The notes below the pieces were generated by a model. That model saw nothing but the letters and a program-made list of their open reading frames with translations, ran no database searches and was not told the DNA's origin. Shown one piece after another: positions 53,926-64,000 of a DNA stretch of 64,000 nucleotides; positions within the stretch are counted from its first letter, which is position 1, and every line of letters begins with the position of its first letter. Source of the DNA: Allobosea sp. LC85 (GTDB taxonomy: Bacteria > Pseudomonadota > Alphaproteobacteria > Rhizobiales > Beijerinckiaceae); the NCBI RefSeq assembly GCF_000735605.1, contig NZ_JPKG01000017.1:124001-188000 (forward strand), in the 5' to 3' direction. A program made the position numbers and the translations under genes.

Positions 53926-55224
53926 TCAGCCGGCATCTCCCCCGCCGGCGAGATTGGCGGGCATGCCGCCGACCGGCATGTCGAGCCCCTGTTTCAGCGT
54001 ATCCAGATGAAACTCCCGGATGCGACCGTTGGCGGGATCGCTGACGAAGGCGCTGTTCCCGATGATGCCCAGGCTCGGCGTCGCCGACTTGGCACCGTAT
54101 TGGCAATCGAAGGTTGGCACCGCGTCGAAGGCGGCGAGTTCCCGCCAGGCTGGCGCGATCTCATAGACGCGGAGCTTGCCGTCCGGGGTGAGGTTCGCCA
54201 GGCGGTTGCCACCGGCGTCGAGATCGAACTGGCAGGCCGGCTGGCCGCCCGGCACCGGCAGGATATCCGAAGCCGAGAGCAAGGCTGCGGCAGGGTCGAT
54301 CCGCAGAAGCGCATTGTACGGCCCCTTCAGCCCGTAATTGGCGACGGCATAGCGCGCGCCAGTTCGCGCCTTGATGGCACTGACACGCCGCTCGTCGGGA
54401 TAAGCGATCTTGCGCGCGTTCCAGCGGCCGGAAACTCCCCGGGCCAGGACGAGAACGCCGCCATCCGCCCCGTCATTGCAGCCGAAGACGTGGCGCCCGT
54501 TGCTTTCGGCATAACCGTGGAAGAGCTTGCAGGAGGCGTCAGTGCGTGCCGGGTCGTTGAAGCTTGCAAGCCGCTTCCAGCCCTTGCTGCGCTCGAGGAT
54601 TTCAAAGCCATCCGGCCGAGACGAGGCGCTGCGGTCCTCGCCCTTGGCATAGGCCGCGTTCGGCACCGACATCAGCCACTGCCGGCGCCCGAGCGGAATA
54701 GCAATGCCGTGTTGCGGAGCCGGACTCGGCCATGTCTCGCTGGCGGGAGTGCCATCCAGGCTCTTGATATCGATCAGCACCGCCCTTGGTTCGCTCTTGC
54801 GCTCCCAGGGCCTGTCTCCGTCGAAGAACAGCGCAATCTGCCCGTGCCTGGAAACGACATGGGCCGGGCGGTCGCCCTTCACGGCGAAATCGAGCAGCCT
54901 GACCGGCCCCTTGTCGACATCGACATGGTCGCCATGGGACTCGTAGCGCAATCCGCTATCGAGGAAACGGACGGTGCCAGCCTCGTCGCCTGTCTTGATG
55001 ACGATGAAACGGCCACCTTCGGCACTGGCAAAGGACGGATTGGGCTTCGGCACATCGAAGCTATGCGTCACCTCGCCGGAGTCGAGATCGAGCACGCGCA
55101 CGACCGGCTTCTCATGATCGGCAAAGACGAGCCGGCCACGCAGGGCGGCGTGATCATGGGCAGAGGCCGCGGCCGTGGCGAGGACCAGGGTAAGAGCAGC
55201 TCCCGCTGCGAACTCAAAGCGCAT
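53926..55224 (-). CDS. Periplasmic zinc metallochaperone, AztD-like
   Basis: A 432-residue exported protein with a Sec signal (MRFEFAAGAALTLVLATAAA, cleavage near ASA) and a mature N-terminus starting HDHAALRG, a potential metal-binding HxH. The remainder has repeating blade-like segments (RLVFADHEKPVVRVLDLDSG, YESHGDHVDVDKGPVRLLDF, GKLRVYEIAPAWRELAAFDA), consistent with the beta-propeller of AztD, which hands zinc to periplasmic binding proteins. It starts 54 bases after a COG0523 GTPase gene in the same direction and shares its Zur-type operator. The AztD name rests on pattern and context. Confidence 0.78.
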   Translation of the reverse strand: MRFEFAAGAALTLVLATAAASAHDHAALRGRLVFADHEKPVVRVLDLDSGEVTHSFDVPKPNPSFASAEGGRFIVIKTGDEAGTVRFLDSGLRYESHGDHVDVDKGPVRLLDFAVKGDRPAHVVSRHGQIALFFDGDRPWERKSEPRAVLIDIKSLDGTPASETWPSPAPQHGIAIPLGRRQWLMSVPNAAYAKGEDRSASSRPDGFEILERSKGWKRLASFNDPARTDASCKLFHGYAESNGRHVFGCNDGADGGVLVLARGVSGRWNARKIAYPDERRVSAIKARTGARYAVANYGLKGPYNALLRIDPAAALLSASDILPVPGGQPACQFDLDAGGNRLANLTPDGKLRVYEIAPAWRELAAFDAVPTFDCQYGAKSATPSLGIIGNSAFVSDPANGRIREFHLDTLKQGLDMPVGGMPANLAGGGDAG

Positions 55225-55278
55225 CGTTGTTTCCTGTGATCGAAGGGTAAAGGCCCGCCGGTGCGCGGACTGGATTTC

Positions 55279-56493
55279 TCAGGCCGCTTCGGCCCGGCGC
55301 CAGACCGGAAATGGGTCGGGCAGGTCGCGGTAGCGTTCCGGTTTGAAGCTGATGATCGGCGTCTCGCCGAGCAGGCAGGCATCGAGCGCGCTGGCGATGG
55401 CCTGCTGGTCCATGCCAGAGCCGATGAAGACCAGCTCCTGCCGCCGGTCGCCCCAGACCGAGTGCCAGTGGCGGTTCAGGATTGTTTTCCATTCGGGATG
55501 ATCGGGCCAGCGGCTGCGCGGCACCGACACCCACCAGAAGCCCATTGCATCGGTTCGGCAGACGCTGCCAGCAAGGCTCATCTCGCCAGCCCATTCCGGC
55601 CGGGTCGCCAGCCAGAAATGGCCCTTCGCACGAATCAGGCCGCCCCAGTCGCGCGCCAGGAAGGCATTGAACCGCTCCGGATGGAATGGTCGCCGGGCGC
55701 GGTAGACGAAGGAGGAGATGCCATACGCCTCGATTTCCGGAACGTGATCCCGGTGGCCATAGAGCTCCTTGTACCAGAGCGGATGTTGCTCTGACTTCTG
55801 ATGATCGAACAGCCCCGTATCAAGGATCGCTCCGAGCGGAGCACAGCCGAAATCGGTTTCGACCAGCTTTGCATCGGGATTGAGCGCCCTGATGATCCTG
55901 CGCACCAGATCGCGCTCTTCCGGCGCAACGTCCGACACCTTGTTCAGGACGACGACATCGGCGAACTCGATCTGCTCGACCAGGAGATCGACCAGCGTGC
56001 GCTCGTCGCCCTCGCCCGCCGTCTCGCCGCGCTCGCGCAGGAAATCGCGCGAGCCATAGTCCTTCATCAGGTTGATGGCATCGACCACGGTCACCATCGT
56101 GTCGAGCCGCGCGATATCGGAGAGGCTTGTCCCTTTCTCGTCGCGAAACGCGAAGGTCGCGGCAATCGGCAATGGCTCAGCAATGCCGGTGCCCTCGATC
56201 AGCAGGTAGTCGAAGCGCCCTTCCCCGGCGAGGCGACGTACTTCGGCGAGCAGATCATCGCGCAAGGTGCAGCAGATGCAGCCATTGCTCATCTCGACCA
56301 GCTTCTCGTCGGTGCGCGAGAGCTTGCCCCCGCCTTTCCGCACCAGATCGGCGTCGATGTTCACCTCGCTCATGTCATTGACGATGACAGCAACCTTGCG
56401 GCCTTCGCGATTGCTGAGGACGTGATTGAGGAGTGTGGTCTTGCCGGCCCCGAGGAAGCCGGAGAGCACGGTGACGGGAAGGCGGGAATCCAT
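55279..56493 (-). CDS. COG0523/CobW-family zinc GTPase (ZigA/YeiR-like)
   Basis: A 404-residue GTP-dependent metal chaperone. Walker A is [20 protein letters not shown], the metal-binding CxCC is in [20 protein letters not shown], Walker B region is [20 protein letters not shown], and the guanine-specificity motif is VVLNKVSDV. The C-terminal CobW domain contains [17 protein letters not shown] and [19 protein letters not shown], the pattern of the zinc-starvation group. Its start lies 11 bases downstream of a 24-bp Zur-type palindrome. Role: delivering or rationing zinc when zinc is scarce. Confidence 0.9.
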   Translation of the reverse strand: MDSRLPVTVLSGFLGAGKTTLLNHVLSNREGRKVAVIVNDMSEVNIDADLVRKGGGKLSRTDEKLVEMSNGCICCTLRDDLLAEVRRLAGEGRFDYLLIEGTGIAEPLPIAATFAFRDEKGTSLSDIARLDTMVTVVDAINLMKDYGSRDFLRERGETAGEGDERTLVDLLVEQIEFADVVVLNKVSDVAPEERDLVRRIIRALNPDAKLVETDFGCAPLGAILDTGLFDHQKSEQHPLWYKELYGHRDHVPEIEAYGISSFVYRARRPFHPERFNAFLARDWGGLIRAKGHFWLATRPEWAGEMSLAGSVCRTDAMGFWWVSVPRSRWPDHPEWKTILNRHWHSVWGDRRQELVFIGSGMDQQAIASALDACLLGETPIISFKPERYRDLPDPFPVWRRAEAA

Positions 56494-56504
56494 TCGGCAT
56501 CCAT

Positions 56505-56528
56505 TATGTTATGTTACAACATAACATA
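56505..56528. promoter_or_regulatory. Zur-type operator
   Basis: TATGTTATGTT (56505-56515) and AACATAACATA (56518-56528) form a perfect 11-bp inverted repeat around two bases. The ATGTTAT/ATAACAT composition is that of alphaproteobacterial Zur boxes. It lies directly before the COG0523 GTPase and AztD-like genes, both classic zinc-starvation functions. The 55-base gap to the ArsR stop means it serves only the leftward operon. Confidence 0.78.
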
Positions 56529-56583
56529 AACAGCGACGCAAAGCGTTGGCAAGCCGGTTTCGAGCCGGACGGGCAGATGTCCC

Positions 56584-56940
56584 TTACGGAGCGAGCAGCT
56601 TGTCTTCGGAAATTCGGGGGAGCGACGGATCGCGCCGCGCCGTCGCAATGATGCTGTCGAGCAGCCCAGGGAAGCGACCGTCGAGTTCCTCGCGCCGCAG
56701 GCTGATGAAGCGGGACGTGCCCTCCGCCCTCGCCCGGGTGATGCCCGCCTCGCGCAGCTTGGCGAAATGATAGGCCAGCAGCGAGGGCGAGGCGAAATCC
56801 GTGAAGCTTCCGCAGCGCGCCTCGAACTCCTCGGCATCGGCCAGCGCTAGGACGATCGCAAGCCGCGTCGGATCGGCAAGCGCGCCAAAAACCGTTGCCG
56901 CGTCAATGCCGTCCATGTCGGGATGAAAGATCGGCTTCAT
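56584..56940 (-). CDS. ArsR-family transcriptional regulator
   Basis: A 118-residue winged-helix regulator. VFGALADPTRLAIVLALADA is the ArsR start, and SPSLLAYHFAKLREAGITRA with SRFISLRREELDGRFPGLLD is the recognition helix and wing. No paired cysteines typical of metal-sensing members are seen apart from one, so the signal may not be a metal. Start ATG 56940; the longer frame needs a TTG. It is divergent from an MFS gene with two matching operators between them. Confidence 0.88.
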   Translation of the reverse strand: MKPIFHPDMDGIDAATVFGALADPTRLAIVLALADAEEFEARCGSFTDFASPSLLAYHFAKLREAGITRARAEGTSRFISLRREELDGRFPGLLDSIIATARRDPSLPRISEDKLLAP

Positions 56941-56976
56941 CCCCCGGACATAGGAGATTGCGGCACTCCTGACAAT

Positions 56977-57047
56977 ATTCAACGCTCATTGAAATTAGCA
57001 TTGACGGCAGGTCGAAGACGATCTTAAATTCAACGATCATTGAAATT
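56977..57047. promoter_or_regulatory. Twin operators and promoter between ArsR and MFS genes
   Basis: ATTCAACGCTCATTGAAAT (56977-56995) and ATTCAACGATCATTGAAAT (57028-57046) differ at one base; each contains TTCAA-N6-TTGAA, an inverted repeat. Their starts are 51 bp apart. Between them a promoter TTGACG (57001-57006), 17-base spacer and TTAAAT (57024-57029) points to the MFS gene, with the -10 touching the second copy. Binding by the ArsR protein would repress both genes. Confidence 0.75.
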
Positions 57048-57061
57048 TGAAGGAACGTCCA

Positions 57062-58273
57062 ATGGACACGCGTCTCGTCTGGCTCGCCGGCGGCGCCTTC
57101 GTCATCGGCACGGGAAGCCTGATGATCACCGGCATCCTGCCGAATCTGGCTGCCGCCTTCGGCACCTCAATCGACACTGCCGGCTTGCTGATCTCGATCT
57201 TTGCGGTCGCTTATGCGCTGGGCTCACCGATCCTTTCCACCCTGCTGGGCGACGTCGACCGCCGGATGGTCCTCGCCGGCTCGCTCAGCGTCTTCGCCCT
57301 TGCCAATCTGCTTGCCGCCTTCGCGACGGGCTTCACCTGGCTGATGGCCGCGCGCATCGCCATGGCGCTCGCGGCCGGCGTCTTCATGCCGTCGGCCAAC
57401 GCGGTGGCGGTTGCGCTGGTCTCGCCGGAGCGGCGCGGCCGGGCTATCGCGCTGGTCACCGGCGGCATGACGGTTTCGCTGATTCTCGGTGTCCCGCTCG
57501 GCACCGCCGTCACCTCCTATGGCGGCTGGCATCTCGCCTTCCTGCTGGTCGCATTCATTGGCGCGTTCGCCGTCGCCGGGCTGCTCCTGAACCTGCCAGA
57601 CGACCTGCCGCGCGGCGCCAATTCGCTCAGCGAGCGCCTGCAGGTCGCACGCCGCGCCGATGTGCTGCTGGCGCTCGGCACCACCGCGCTTTGGACCACC
57701 GGCGCCTTCACCCTCTACACCTATGTCGCGCCTTTCCTCGCCACCCATGCCGGCATCAGTGGGCCATGGCTCAGCGCCGCCCTGATCGTCTCCGGTATTG
57801 GTTCGGCCATCGGCAACCAGGCTGGCGGCATGGCGAGCGACCGCTTCGGCCCGGAGCGCACCCTGACCATCATCCTCACTGTGCTCGCACTCGCGCTCGC
57901 GTCCGCTTCGCTCATGGCGATCACGCTGACACCTGCGGCAGCCGTCTTCGTCGCTCCGGCGATCCTTTTCGTCTGGAGCATGGCAGGCTGGGCCGGCCAC
58001 CCCTCGCAGATGTCTCGCCTCGCGGCGATGGCGCCTGACGCGACCGTCGTCGCGCTCTCGCTCAATGCATCCGCGCTCTATATCGGCATCGCCGCCGGCT
58101 CGGCACTGGGCCAGCAGACCCTGCGCCACGGCGCCTCATGGCAACTCGGCTTCGTCGGCGCGATTTGCGAGATCGGTGCCCTCACCCTGCTCTGGATCGC
58201 CGTCCGGCGCCGCCGGACAGTGCGCCGCGAACTGGAAATCGGCAGGGCACCGGTGGCGACGTCTGTGCGTTGA
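57062..58273 (+). CDS. MFS transporter (DHA1, AraJ/CmlA-like efflux type)
   Basis: A 403-residue twelve-helix transporter. Helix 1 is LVWLAGGAFVIGTGSLMITG, the motif A region is GSPILSTLLGDVDRRMVLAG, and motif C of drug exporters appears as VTGGMTVSLILGVPLGTAV. ATG 57062 has AAGGAA ten bases upstream. Control by the divergent ArsR repressor is read from the twin operators. An efflux role for a toxic compound is likely; the compound is unknown. Confidence 0.9.
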   Translation: MDTRLVWLAGGAFVIGTGSLMITGILPNLAAAFGTSIDTAGLLISIFAVAYALGSPILSTLLGDVDRRMVLAGSLSVFALANLLAAFATGFTWLMAARIAMALAAGVFMPSANAVAVALVSPERRGRAIALVTGGMTVSLILGVPLGTAVTSYGGWHLAFLLVAFIGAFAVAGLLLNLPDDLPRGANSLSERLQVARRADVLLALGTTALWTTGAFTLYTYVAPFLATHAGISGPWLSAALIVSGIGSAIGNQAGGMASDRFGPERTLTIILTVLALALASASLMAITLTPAAAVFVAPAILFVWSMAGWAGHPSQMSRLAAMAPDATVVALSLNASALYIGIAAGSALGQQTLRHGASWQLGFVGAICEIGALTLLWIAVRRRRTVRRELEIGRAPVATSVR

Positions 58274-58420
58274 AGAGGGGTGGCCGCGCTTTTCCCTTCC
58301 TTCCGCGGCAACCTCCCTCTATAGCGAGCGCCTAGCATTCATTCAGGCGCTCGCTGACTCCCCTTTCCTCGCGGACGGGGACCCGTCTGGCGCGCGCCCG
58401 CACAAGCACTGGCCGGACCC

Positions 58421-61753
<3,333 letters not shown>

Positions 61754-61855
61754 ACGGCCGCGCGGTCGAAGCAGTTCTGAAAACGATCGGAAGCTGAACG
61801 CAGGCCGCGGGGGACGCGGCCGGCGGGTTCTGGCTTTCGGAATTGGGACGAGAAG

Positions 61856-62329
61856 ATGGATAAGGTTCCTATGACGGTGGGCGGATTTGCCGCCCTCGAG
61901 GTCGAGCTGAGACACCGCCAGCAGGTCGAACGTCAACGCATCATCGCTGCGATCTCGGAAGCGCGCGCACTCGGCGATCTCTCCGAGAATGCCGAGTATC
62001 ATGCGGCCAAGGAGGCACAGTCCCTCAATGAAGGCCGAATCCTGGAGCTCGAATCGCTGATCGGGCGGGCGGACATCATCGATGTCACCAAGCTCGGCGG
62101 CGACACGATCAAATTCGGCGCGACCGTCCATCTGATCGACGACGACACCGAGGAAGCCAAGATCTATCAGATCGTCGGCGAGCCGGAGTCCGACGTCCGT
62201 TCCGGCAAGGTCTCGGTCGGTTCGCCGATCGCGCGTGCCCTGATCGGCAAGAAGGTCGGCGATTCCGTGCAGGTCAATACCCCCGGCGGCGGCAAGTCCT
62301 ACGAAGTCGTGAGCGTCAGCTTCCGCTGA
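61856..62329 (+). CDS. greA: Transcription elongation factor GreA
   Basis: A 157-residue factor that rescues backtracked RNA polymerase. The N-terminal coiled coil reads [20 protein letters not shown] then [20 protein letters not shown], with the acidic tip (D/E in GDLSENAEY). The C-terminal FKBP-like domain has [20 protein letters not shown] and ends VVSVSFR. It follows carB by about 100 bases on the same strand, a common arrangement in Hyphomicrobiales. Confidence 0.97.
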   Translation: MDKVPMTVGGFAALEVELRHRQQVERQRIIAAISEARALGDLSENAEYHAAKEAQSLNEGRILELESLIGRADIIDVTKLGGDTIKFGATVHLIDDDTEEAKIYQIVGEPESDVRSGKVSVGSPIARALIGKKVGDSVQVNTPGGGKSYEVVSVSFR

Positions 62330-62405
62330 GGCCTCCGGGGGCATAGAGTTGACGCCCCCGGACGATTATCTCGTCGGTGATGCATTGGCATCGGGAGATA
62401 CTGTC

Positions 62406-62921
62406 ATGACCAGCCGTCGCGCTTTTCTCATGTCATCATTGGCGGCTACGGCGCTCGCGTCGTCGCCGCTCGGAGCCGCATCCGCGCTTGCCCAGTCGCA
62501 AGGGCCGATCGGCAGCATCCACGTCGATGTCTCCCGCCTCGTCGCCCAAGGCTGGGGCCCCAATGCCGACGCGATCAAGGCCGGAATGGAACGGGAACTT
62601 CGGACCGCCTTTGCCGGCGCCATCCAGCGCGGCGGCCCGGTTCTCGTCGTCAAGGTTCGCGGCATTCACCTGACGAGTTACGCCGGCGGCGGCAGCGGCA
62701 GCGGCCGCTGGGGCGGTGGCGGTGGCCAGAATAATGACAATCTCGACAGCGAGGCTGTCCTGGTCGGCACTGGCAATCGCGTGCTTGCATCCTATCCGGT
62801 GCTCTCGACGATTTCCGCGAGCTATTCCGGCCCCTGGTACCTGCCGGACATCGATCAGCGCCGCATCGTCAGCCTGATCCAGAACAACGTCGCCTGGATC
62901 CGGCGTTACATCGCCGGCTGA
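62406..62921 (+). CDS. Tat-exported protein of unknown function, paralogue 1
   Basis: A 171-residue protein. MTSRRAFLMSSLAATALASS is a twin-arginine signal with cleavage near ALA. The mature part begins IHVDVSRLVAQGWGPNADAI, then a glycine-rich insert (about residues 95-110 with GSGSGRWGGGGGQNN), and ends ILASYPVLS-like and IRRYIAG. It is about 35 percent identical by eye to the next gene, aligned over its whole mature length. ATG 62406 is preferred over 62349, which would bury the signal. No family recognised. Confidence 0.78.
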   Translation: MTSRRAFLMSSLAATALASSPLGAASALAQSQGPIGSIHVDVSRLVAQGWGPNADAIKAGMERELRTAFAGAIQRGGPVLVVKVRGIHLTSYAGGGSGSGRWGGGGGQNNDNLDSEAVLVGTGNRVLASYPVLSTISASYSGPWYLPDIDQRRIVSLIQNNVAWIRRYIAG

Positions 62922-63048
62922 TCCCGTTCACAAGGTCGGCATTGCCGTTGCCGCATCTGGCGCCGAGCCCTGCGGCGGCGTAGGTCGAGAGCTTCGGCTG
63001 CATCGCTGCGGAACGCAGCGCAGTGCCCCTGTCTGACAGGAGAGAGCC

Positions 63049-63510
63049 ATGCTGAATCGTCGCGCCGTATTGGCCGCCGCGCTCGGCGGGACTGCCGCAA
63101 TCTTGATTGATGTCCCGACCCAGGCCGCCACGGGCAGCGTGCGCGTCGATGTTTCCCGTCTCGTTCAACAGGGCTGGGGTCCCAACGCTACCCTTGTGAA
63201 GACAGAGTTGGAGCGCGCACTCGCCGGCAGCGGCCGCGCAGGCTCGACCCTTGTCGTCTCGGTGCTTCGCATCAACATGCCGAGCTATTCAGGCGGCGAC
63301 GCAGAAGAAACCGGCGGCACCACGGACGGGATGGAATCGGAAGCCCGGTTGATTGCTGCCGACGGCCGGGTCCTGGCGAGCTACCCGATCGTTTCGTCTT
63401 CGCCCGCCTCATCTGGCGGCGCCTGGTTCGCACCGGGCTTCGATGCCCGCCGGCTCGCCGCCGTGGTCCGGACCAACGCCGCGTGGATCAGACGCTATGT
63501 CGGGGAATGA
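63049..63510 (+). CDS. Exported protein of unknown function, paralogue 2
   Basis: A 153-residue tandem paralogue of the preceding gene. MLNRRAVLAAALGGTAAILI also carries a twin-arginine start. Shared blocks are VRVDVSRLVQQGWGPNATLV, VLASYPIVSS, a GAWFAPGFDARRLAAVVRTN segment and the ending AWIRRYVGE. The glycine-rich insert of paralogue 1 is absent. AGGAGAGAGCC lies just before the ATG. Its 3' end overlaps the convergent GNAT gene by 16 bases. Confidence 0.78.
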   Translation: MLNRRAVLAAALGGTAAILIDVPTQAATGSVRVDVSRLVQQGWGPNATLVKTELERALAGSGRAGSTLVVSVLRINMPSYSGGDAEETGGTTDGMESEARLIAADGRVLASYPIVSSSPASSGGAWFAPGFDARRLAAVVRTNAAWIRRYVGE

Positions 63511-63965
63511 GCCGGCCGCCTGATCTCGAAGGCGGTCTTGCCGCGCGAGAAACCGCAAGATCCGTAGAAGCCGAGCACCGCTTCGTCCTTGCGGCCCGTC
63601 TGGAGCATGACCTTGTAGCATCCTGCCGACCAGGCCTGTTCGACAGCTGCGTGGAGGACCCGCTTTCCAAGCCCCTGGCCTCGAAATCGCGCGTCCGCGA
63701 CGACGTTTTCGATCAGTGCAAACGGCCTGAGATTCCGGGTGAGATTGGGCACGATCACGACCACGCAACTCGCGATGGCGGCTCCGCCCCACTCCGCGAT
63801 GTGAACCGTGATCAGGTCGCTGCCCAGCATCCTGTGCCAGGTCTCGGCTGCCATTTCGGCATTCGAGCGTGGGTCATCAGGATTCAACTGCGCATAGAGC
63901 GCGAGAATGGAAGGCAGATGCTCGATGCCGGCCTTGCGGATCGCGATCTGCATCCTGACACTCAC
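63495..63965 (-). CDS. GNAT-family N-acetyltransferase
   Basis: A 156-residue acetyltransferase. IAIRKAGIEHLPSILALYAQ starts the fold, the acetyl-CoA loop is FALIENVVADARFRGQGLGK (R-G-Q-G-L-G-K), and YKVMLQTGRKDEAVLGFYGS then CGFSRGK completes it. GTG 63965 shares its G with the stop codon of the gene upstream (TAGTG), which suggests translational coupling; ATG 63953 is the alternative. Confidence 0.85.
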   Translation of the reverse strand: MSVRMQIAIRKAGIEHLPSILALYAQLNPDDPRSNAEMAAETWHRMLGSDLITVHIAEWGGAAIASCVVVIVPNLTRNLRPFALIENVVADARFRGQGLGKRVLHAAVEQAWSAGCYKVMLQTGRKDEAVLGFYGSCGFSRGKTAFEIRRPAHSPT

Positions 63966-64000
63966 TAGCCAAACGGTACGATCGGCTCGTCCTTGACGCG
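63965..64000 (-). CDS. C-terminal end of an unidentified gene (runs off the window)
   Basis: The minus strand reads RVKDEPIVPFG and a TAG stop, in a frame open to the window edge, directly coupled to the GNAT gene. Only eleven residues are visible, too few to name a product. Confidence 0.4.
   Translation of the reverse strand, partial: RVKDEPIVPFG

Overview
The window is a high-GC (about two thirds G+C by eye) chromosomal segment of an alphaproteobacterium, most likely a member of the Hyphomicrobiales (Rhizobiales) close to Bosea. The order is suggested by a zinc-ligand-less DnaG primase, the yqeY-dnaG-rpoD block facing carA, Tat-type export signals, pap-pit phosphate transport, a GcvA-like LysR with an EamA exporter, and short palindromic intergenic elements of the kind common in that order. 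The genus is an inference. No rRNA, CRISPR array, plasmid origin or intact mobile element is visible.

Left part (1-25 kb): two complete peptide/opine-type ABC importers on the minus strand, each with its own enzymes. The first (SBP, two permeases, a fused double ATPase, an M20 amidohydrolase; 396-6981) faces a divergent IclR regulator. After a Nudix gene and a pap-pit phosphate uptake pair comes a decayed patch (10.5-11.0 kb) with remnants of an amino-acid ABC ATPase and of a transposase. A two-gene unit (isochorismatase-like protein and serine/threonine-dehydratase-like PLP enzyme) follows. Then comes an 11.6-kb operon transcribed from 24.4 kb down to 12.7 kb: SBP, two permeases, two ATPases, HyuA, HyuB, an alanine-racemase-fold enzyme and, last, a LacI-family regulator. 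Two LacI-type palindromes 21 bp apart lie just upstream of the first gene. The operon looks like a self-contained uptake and ring-opening pathway for an unknown cyclic amide or amino-acid derivative.

Middle part (25-44 kb): a tRNA with anticodon CAU flanked by a probable recombinase scar, a chemoreceptor, a TadG-like VWA pilus protein, a hotdog thioesterase, a VOC protein, an MFS/ALDH/acetolactate-synthase-like unit, a PAS-GGDEF-EAL protein behind a strikingly AT-rich stretch, HlyU, a TetR-controlled membrane protein with a perfect operator in its promoter, small exported or membrane proteins, then rpoD, dnaG and yqeY.

Right part (44-64 kb): carA with a NIPSNAP gene, then a prephenate-dehydrogenase-like gene preceded by what looks like a leaderless leader peptide with tandem tyrosine codons and mutually exclusive hairpins (a candidate attenuator). 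Further on are a group III truncated haemoglobin, LysR/EamA, a cyclopropane-fatty-acid synthase, a zinc-starvation pair (COG0523 GTPase plus AztD-like chaperone) behind a Zur-type palindrome, a divergent ArsR/MFS pair with twin operators, carB, greA, and a tandem pair of paralogous exported proteins of unknown function.

The most interesting material is regulatory: five local regulators or leaders whose target sites can be read directly beside their genes, and the uncharacterised LacI-HyuAB-racemase-ABC operon.
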